Source of the DNA: Candidatus Zixiibacteriota bacterium | Lineage (GTDB): Bacteria > Zixibacteria > MSB-5A5 > GN15 > FEB-12 | Assembly (NCBI GenBank): GCA_003641415.1 | Contig: QNAG01000022.1 | Span: forward strand, 1-18,046 | DNA length: 18,046 bases | Direction: 5' to 3' | Shown here: piece after piece, positions 15,087 to 18,046 of the stretch | How the letters are laid out: every line of letters starts with the position of its first letter | Position numbering within the stretch: position 1 is the first letter of the stretch | Translations under genes and position numbers: made by a program | The notes under the pieces: model-generated | What the model saw: only the letters and a program-made list of their open reading frames with translations | What the model was told of the DNA's origin: nothing | The model's database searches: none

Positions 15087-16484
15087 TTAAAACTTCGCCC
15101 ACCTCGGGACACGGGGAAAAGGTTGGACATCGCGGATATTGGCCATACCCGTGATGTACATCACAGCTCGGTCAAACCCCAGTCCAAATCCCGCATGTGG
15201 CATCGTACCCCACTTGCGGATATCGAAATACCAGCCAAACGGTTCTAAATCAGTAATGCCCTTTCGCTTCAAGTGTTCCTTGAGAACATCAAGTCGCTCC
15301 TCACGCTGCGAGCCGCCAATAATCTCTCCGACTCGTGGAACCAGCACATCCATTGCCCGCACTGTCTTCCAATCGTCGCTGACCCGCATGTAGAAAGCTT
15401 TGATATCGAGAGGGTAGTCAAAGACAATTACAGGTTTCTTGAACACCTTCTCAGTCAGGTAGCGTTCGTGTTCGGTCTGAAGATCGATTCCCCATTTAAC
15501 CGGGAATTCAAATTTTTCACTCGATTTCTCCAACAGCTTAATGGCGTCAGTGTACGAAATACGCTCAAACTCAAACTTGATACAGCCTTCGAGAGTAGCA
15601 ATAAGCTCCTTGTCGATCCACTTATTGAAGAAATCTATATCGTCGGAACAATCCTCCAGAGCAAACCGGAACAGATATTTCAGGAAATCCTCGGCGAGGT
15701 GCATGTTGTCATCGAGTTCGGCCCAGGCCATCTCAGGTTCGATCATCCAAAACTCTGAAGCGTGCCGCGTGGTGTTGGAATTCTCGGCTCGAAATGTTGG
15801 TCCGAAAGTGTAGATATCACCTAACGCAGTAGCCAACAACTCGCCCTCGAGTTGGCCGGACACAGTTAAATAAGCCTCTGTAGCAAAGAAATCGCTTTCC
15901 CAGTCGATTTTTCCTTCTTTTTTCGGAACGGCGTCCAGATCGAAAGTAGTCACACGGAACAAATCGCCGGCGCCTTCGCAGTCGGAGGCAGTGATAACCG
16001 GAGTATGAATATAGTAAAAGCCGCGATCCTGGTAATACTTATGAATAGCATAGGCCAGTCGGGAGCGCACCCGGTTGACTGCCCCGAAAGTGTTTGTACG
16101 CGGGCGCAGATGGGCAATCTCACGAAGAAACTCAAAACTATGCCGCTTTTTTTGTAATGGATAATCAGCGCCAGCTTCACCTATCAGGTCCAGCGATTCA
16201 ACTGCAACTTCGTATTTCTGCCCCTTACCTTGGGACGTAACCAGTTTGCCCTTTACCCGTACCGCTGCTCCGGTCAGGATTTTATCCAGGACCGGAAACT
16301 TCTCCGGCTCTGGAATCACGGTCTGGATACTCGTCATACAGGATCCATCGTTAATTTCGATAAAGGCAACATTTTTGCTGATGCGCACTGTGCGCGTAAG
16401 ACCCAGAATTGTAATCTGCGAATCAACGGGTATCTTGTCTTCGACTACTATTTGTCGGACTCTGGTTCGTACCTTGTAATCCAT
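15087..16484 (-). CDS. asnS: Asparaginyl-tRNA synthetase
   Basis: Class II (subclass b) aminoacyl-tRNA synthetase charging tRNA-Asn with asparagine in the cytoplasm. The 465 residues match the usual length (466 in E. coli). Domains: N-terminal OB-fold anticodon-binding domain (about 1-100, with FIEINDGSC), then the catalytic domain with motif 1 around FYYIHTPVIT (157-166), motif 2 FRAENSNTTRHASEF (231-245), EPEMA (249-253), and motif 3 GFGLGFDR (432-439) followed by the RDVQPFPR ending. The Glu-Asn-Ser-Asn-Thr motif and the EPEMA element favour AsnRS over the related AspRS. An insertion (about 186-198, VPKKEGKIDWESDFF) is present, as in bacterial AsnRS. ATG 16482-16484 has GGAG 9 bases upstream. 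A leader of roughly 200 bases separates it from the likely promoter. Confidence 0.96.
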   Translation of the reverse strand: MDYKVRTRVRQIVVEDKIPVDSQITILGLTRTVRISKNVAFIEINDGSCMTSIQTVIPEPEKFPVLDKILTGAAVRVKGKLVTSQGKGQKYEVAVESLDLIGEAGADYPLQKKRHSFEFLREIAHLRPRTNTFGAVNRVRSRLAYAIHKYYQDRGFYYIHTPVITASDCEGAGDLFRVTTFDLDAVPKKEGKIDWESDFFATEAYLTVSGQLEGELLATALGDIYTFGPTFRAENSNTTRHASEFWMIEPEMAWAELDDNMHLAEDFLKYLFRFALEDCSDDIDFFNKWIDKELIATLEGCIKFEFERISYTDAIKLLEKSSEKFEFPVKWGIDLQTEHERYLTEKVFKKPVIVFDYPLDIKAFYMRVSDDWKTVRAMDVLVPRVGEIIGGSQREERLDVLKEHLKRKGITDLEPFGWYFDIRKWGTMPHAGFGLGFDRAVMYITGMANIRDVQPFPRVPRWAKF

Positions 16485-16621
16485 CTGTAATTGCTCCGTA
16501 CATGCGGTCTTATGGTAGTTACGCTTATCGGCTGTCGATGGTTCTCAATTAAATGTTCAAGAGATACTTTGGCAAGAGGAAGAATCCTTTGATTTATGTC
16601 CCTTTGGGAAATAATGATCAA
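16448..16621 (-). CDS. Possible 57-residue ORF in the asnS leader
   Basis: Tentative. A TTG at 16619-16621 lies 8 bases after a perfect AGGAGG (16635-16630) and opens a frame of 57 residues ending 37 bases inside asnS in another frame. The peptide (starts MIIISQRDINQRILPL, ends RYEPESDK) is basic, has no signal peptide and resembles no family I know. The case rests on the ribosome site and on the unusually long asnS leader. It may be chance, or its translation may influence asnS expression through overlap. Confidence 0.25.
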   Translation of the reverse strand: MIIISQRDINQRILPLAKVSLEHLIENHRQPISVTTIRPHVRSNYRWITRYEPESDK

Positions 16622-16683
16622 ACAGTAATCCTCCTGCACTCTCTAAAATCATGAAGATAGAGCCTCGGTCTCCTGTTTTTTTG

Positions 16684-16716
16684 ATTATAGTAGACTTAAA
16701 AGGTGAATTATGTCAA
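16684..16716 (-). promoter_or_regulatory. Candidate promoter for asnS
   Basis: On the minus strand a perfect TTGACA (16716-16711) is followed after 18 bases by TACTAT (16692-16687), overlapping a perfect TATAAT (16689-16684) at 21 bases. Transcription would start near 16680, leaving about 195 bases of leader before asnS. I see no T-box or tRNA-like fold in that leader. Confidence 0.5.
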
Positions 16717-16816
16717 CTATTCAGAAAAATGAAACTCCAACAAGGGTTACAAGTATAAAGAAATGAGAGTTTGAACAACAGTTTTTTCTTTGAGTTTGAG
16801 TTCCTAACAAGTGGAA

Positions 16817-16861
16817 GCAAACCCCAGCCAGAACGCACTGGTTGGGGTTTGCTCTTTTTTT
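16817..16861 (+). terminator. Strong plus-strand terminator without an obvious gene
   Basis: GCAAACCCCAGCCAG (16817-16831) pairs with CTGGTTGGGGTTTGC (16838-16852) over 15 positions, with one G-T pair and a 6-base loop. It is followed by TC and then seven T residues (16855-16861). The T tract is only on the plus strand, so it serves plus-strand transcripts, yet the nearest upstream gene (asnS) is on the minus strand. Upstream there are only tiny ORFs, such as 16710-16766 (18 codons, preceded by AAAGGTG). Confidence 0.85.
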
Positions 16862-17187
16862 AAGTGATAGCCCTGCAACTAGTTACTTGCACTCCCAAGC
16901 TACCCTCCGACTTTGATCACGGGTGAGACATCCTATTAATCATCCTATCCGGCAACCACACCCAAAGCTGTACCCATTAATGTATAAACTCCCTATCGTT
17001 ATACAGACTGTAAAAATTGAAAAATTCTTGTTGCAAAGTATGAAGTTATAAAGTTTGTTCTTTTTGAAAATGAGAGGATTATTGCAAACTGATAACAAAA
17101 ACAAAGAAACTGTTGGAGGAGATAACGAAACTTGTTGAATGTATTTGAAAATAATGTGATTTTAAAAACCACTAAAAGGAGTGAATC
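16862..17187. other. Intergenic region upstream of the porin gene
   Basis: No confident gene. The region becomes AT-rich towards the porin. TTCTTG (17025-17030) and TATAAA (17047-17052), 16 bases apart, are a weak promoter candidate. A GGAGGAG at 17115-17121 precedes a TTG-initiated 19-codon frame (17132-17191) whose TGA overlaps the porin ATG. No tRNA-like fold was seen. Confidence 0.35.
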
Positions 17188-18046
17188 ATGACAAAGATGC
17201 TCAGACTCTTATCGGTCACGCTGACTCTGCTTTTTCTGTGCGGTCTGGTGGCTGCAGAGACGAAGTTCGATGTCTCAGCTCAGGTAAGAGCAAGAAACGA
17301 AGTCAAAAGCAAAGCCATTACGGGTGAGCAGAATACTCAGGAGTATACAATTCTACGTACCCGCGTTAATGTCAAGGCAACAAAAGAAAACGCTTCCGCG
17401 TTTGTACAGTTCCAAGACAGCCGTATGTTGGGCAGCACAACCCAGGATGGGGCTTGGTATTCAGGATCATGCACCGATGGAAAGAACGCTGAAGTTCACC
17501 AGGCTTATTTTAAGATCGACAAGCTGTGGAATAATGGACTTGGTTTAAAAGCTGGTCGTTTTGAAGTGAAACTCGGTAGTCAGCGCGCTTTTACAGCGGG
17601 CGGATGGAACAATGTCGGTCTCGCGTGGGATGGCATTCAACTCTGGTATGACTGTTCCAAAGCGACAACTTCCGGTTACTGGCTGAAGAAACAAGAGCGC
17701 AACAGTGCTGATACCAATGATGATTACAATGCATTTCTCTTTACTACCAAACTCAAATCCATGAACCTTGAGTTGTTTGCTTTTATCCAGTATGATGCTT
17801 ATAAGCCTGTCACAACATTAGTAGATGGTGAAGATCTACTTACTTACACTTCCAGCTATAAGAATCTCGAACAATATAGTTTCGGGCTGTACTATCAACG
17901 CAATTACCAGCAGTTTGATTTTGCTCTGAACTCTGTGTACCAGCTTGGGAAAAAGCCTGTTTTTGAAACAACCCCTGACACAACATATAATCAGGTTGAC
18001 CTGTCTGGTTTCATGTTCAATTTCGAAGCCGGTTACACTTTCGAAG
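17188..18046 (+). CDS. Outer-membrane beta-barrel porin, alginate-export-like (5' part)
   Basis: The frame starting at ATG 17188 remains open to the window edge (286 codons), so the gene is cut by the window. AAAGGAGTG at 17175-17183 is a good ribosome site. A signal peptide (1-23, ending GLVAA) precedes alternating beta strands: VSAQVRARNEV, TILRTRVNVKATKE, ASAFVQFQDSRML, HQAYFKIDKL, LGLKAGRFEVKLGSQRAF and WDGIQLWYD. The GRFEVKLGSQR segment and the following W-N-N-x-G-x-x-W-D-G stretch match the alginate_exp (porin) family pattern, where Gly-Arg and Trp-Asp-Gly are conserved. The product probably forms an outer-membrane channel; the substrate cannot be told from sequence. It has its own upstream region and is not tied to the minus-strand genes. 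Confidence 0.82.
   Translation, partial: MTKMLRLLSVTLTLLFLCGLVAAETKFDVSAQVRARNEVKSKAITGEQNTQEYTILRTRVNVKATKENASAFVQFQDSRMLGSTTQDGAWYSGSCTDGKNAEVHQAYFKIDKLWNNGLGLKAGRFEVKLGSQRAFTAGGWNNVGLAWDGIQLWYDCSKATTSGYWLKKQERNSADTNDDYNAFLFTTKLKSMNLELFAFIQYDAYKPVTTLVDGEDLLTYTSSYKNLEQYSFGLYYQRNYQQFDFALNSVYQLGKKPVFETTPDTTYNQVDLSGFMFNFEAGYTFE

Noticed and set aside
15273..15758. 161-codon plus-strand ORF opposite asnS
   Set aside because: Antisense shadow of a certain housekeeping gene.
16485..16680. T-box or tRNA-like riboswitch upstream of asnS
   Set aside because: No specifier-loop, T-box consensus or terminator/antiterminator pair is visible on the minus strand.

Overview
This 18 kb window looks like chromosomal DNA of a Gram-negative bacterium, probably from the FCB or candidate-phylum Zixibacteria neighbourhood. 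The pointers are a Pal/CpoB envelope pair, many signal peptides and lipoboxes, an outer-membrane beta-barrel porin, FG-GAP/VCBS repeats, FlgD-like Ig domains and a secreted protease ending in near-identical dockerin-type repeats. Assignment to a phylum is inference: no rRNA or ribosomal protein gene is present. No tRNA, rRNA, CRISPR array, transposase or phage gene was seen.

Layout. (1) 1-171: 3' end of a VCBS/FG-GAP repeat protein, followed by a terminator. (2) 352-2227, plus strand: pal (OmpA-type lipoprotein), cpoB/ybgF (coiled coil plus TPR lipoprotein) and an unrecognised 180-residue protein whose first codons contain a terminator-like hairpin. (3) 2314-6542, plus strand: a Rad50/SbcC-type ATPase with zinc hook, a membrane-anchored staphylococcal-nuclease-like protein overlapping its 3' end, a secreted FlgD-Ig-like protein and a small lipoprotein overlapping that by 4 bases. 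(4) 6605-10302, minus strand: a compact cluster read as ECF sigma factor, exported DUF4097 adhesin-like protein, exported bactofilin-like/multi-TM protein, then a signal-less toast-rack-like protein. No anti-sigma gene is visible. (5) 10591-11706, minus: lipoprotein with a von Willebrand A domain and MIDAS motif, ending in an unusual nested hairpin terminator. (6) 12047-14254, minus: secreted C1 (papain-like) protease with lectin-like, PKD, cohesin-like and dockerin-like parts, with its own promoter and terminator. (7) 14480-16484, minus: asnS followed by a lipoprotein gene. (8) 16485-17187: non-coding or small-ORF region holding a strong plus-strand terminator with no obvious gene before it. 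(9) 17188-end: 5' part of an alginate-export-like porin.

How the genes fit together. Most of the window concerns the cell envelope: Pal and CpoB for outer-membrane tethering during constriction, the sigma/DUF4097/bactofilin/toast-rack cluster as a possible envelope-stress module, and several surface lipoproteins and secreted proteins. The Rad50-like ATPase and AsnS are the intracellular housekeeping or repair components. The best candidate for a poorly described system is the sigma-to-toast-rack cluster: three consecutive genes encode beta-rich repetitive proteins behind a sigma factor that lacks a visible anti-sigma partner.
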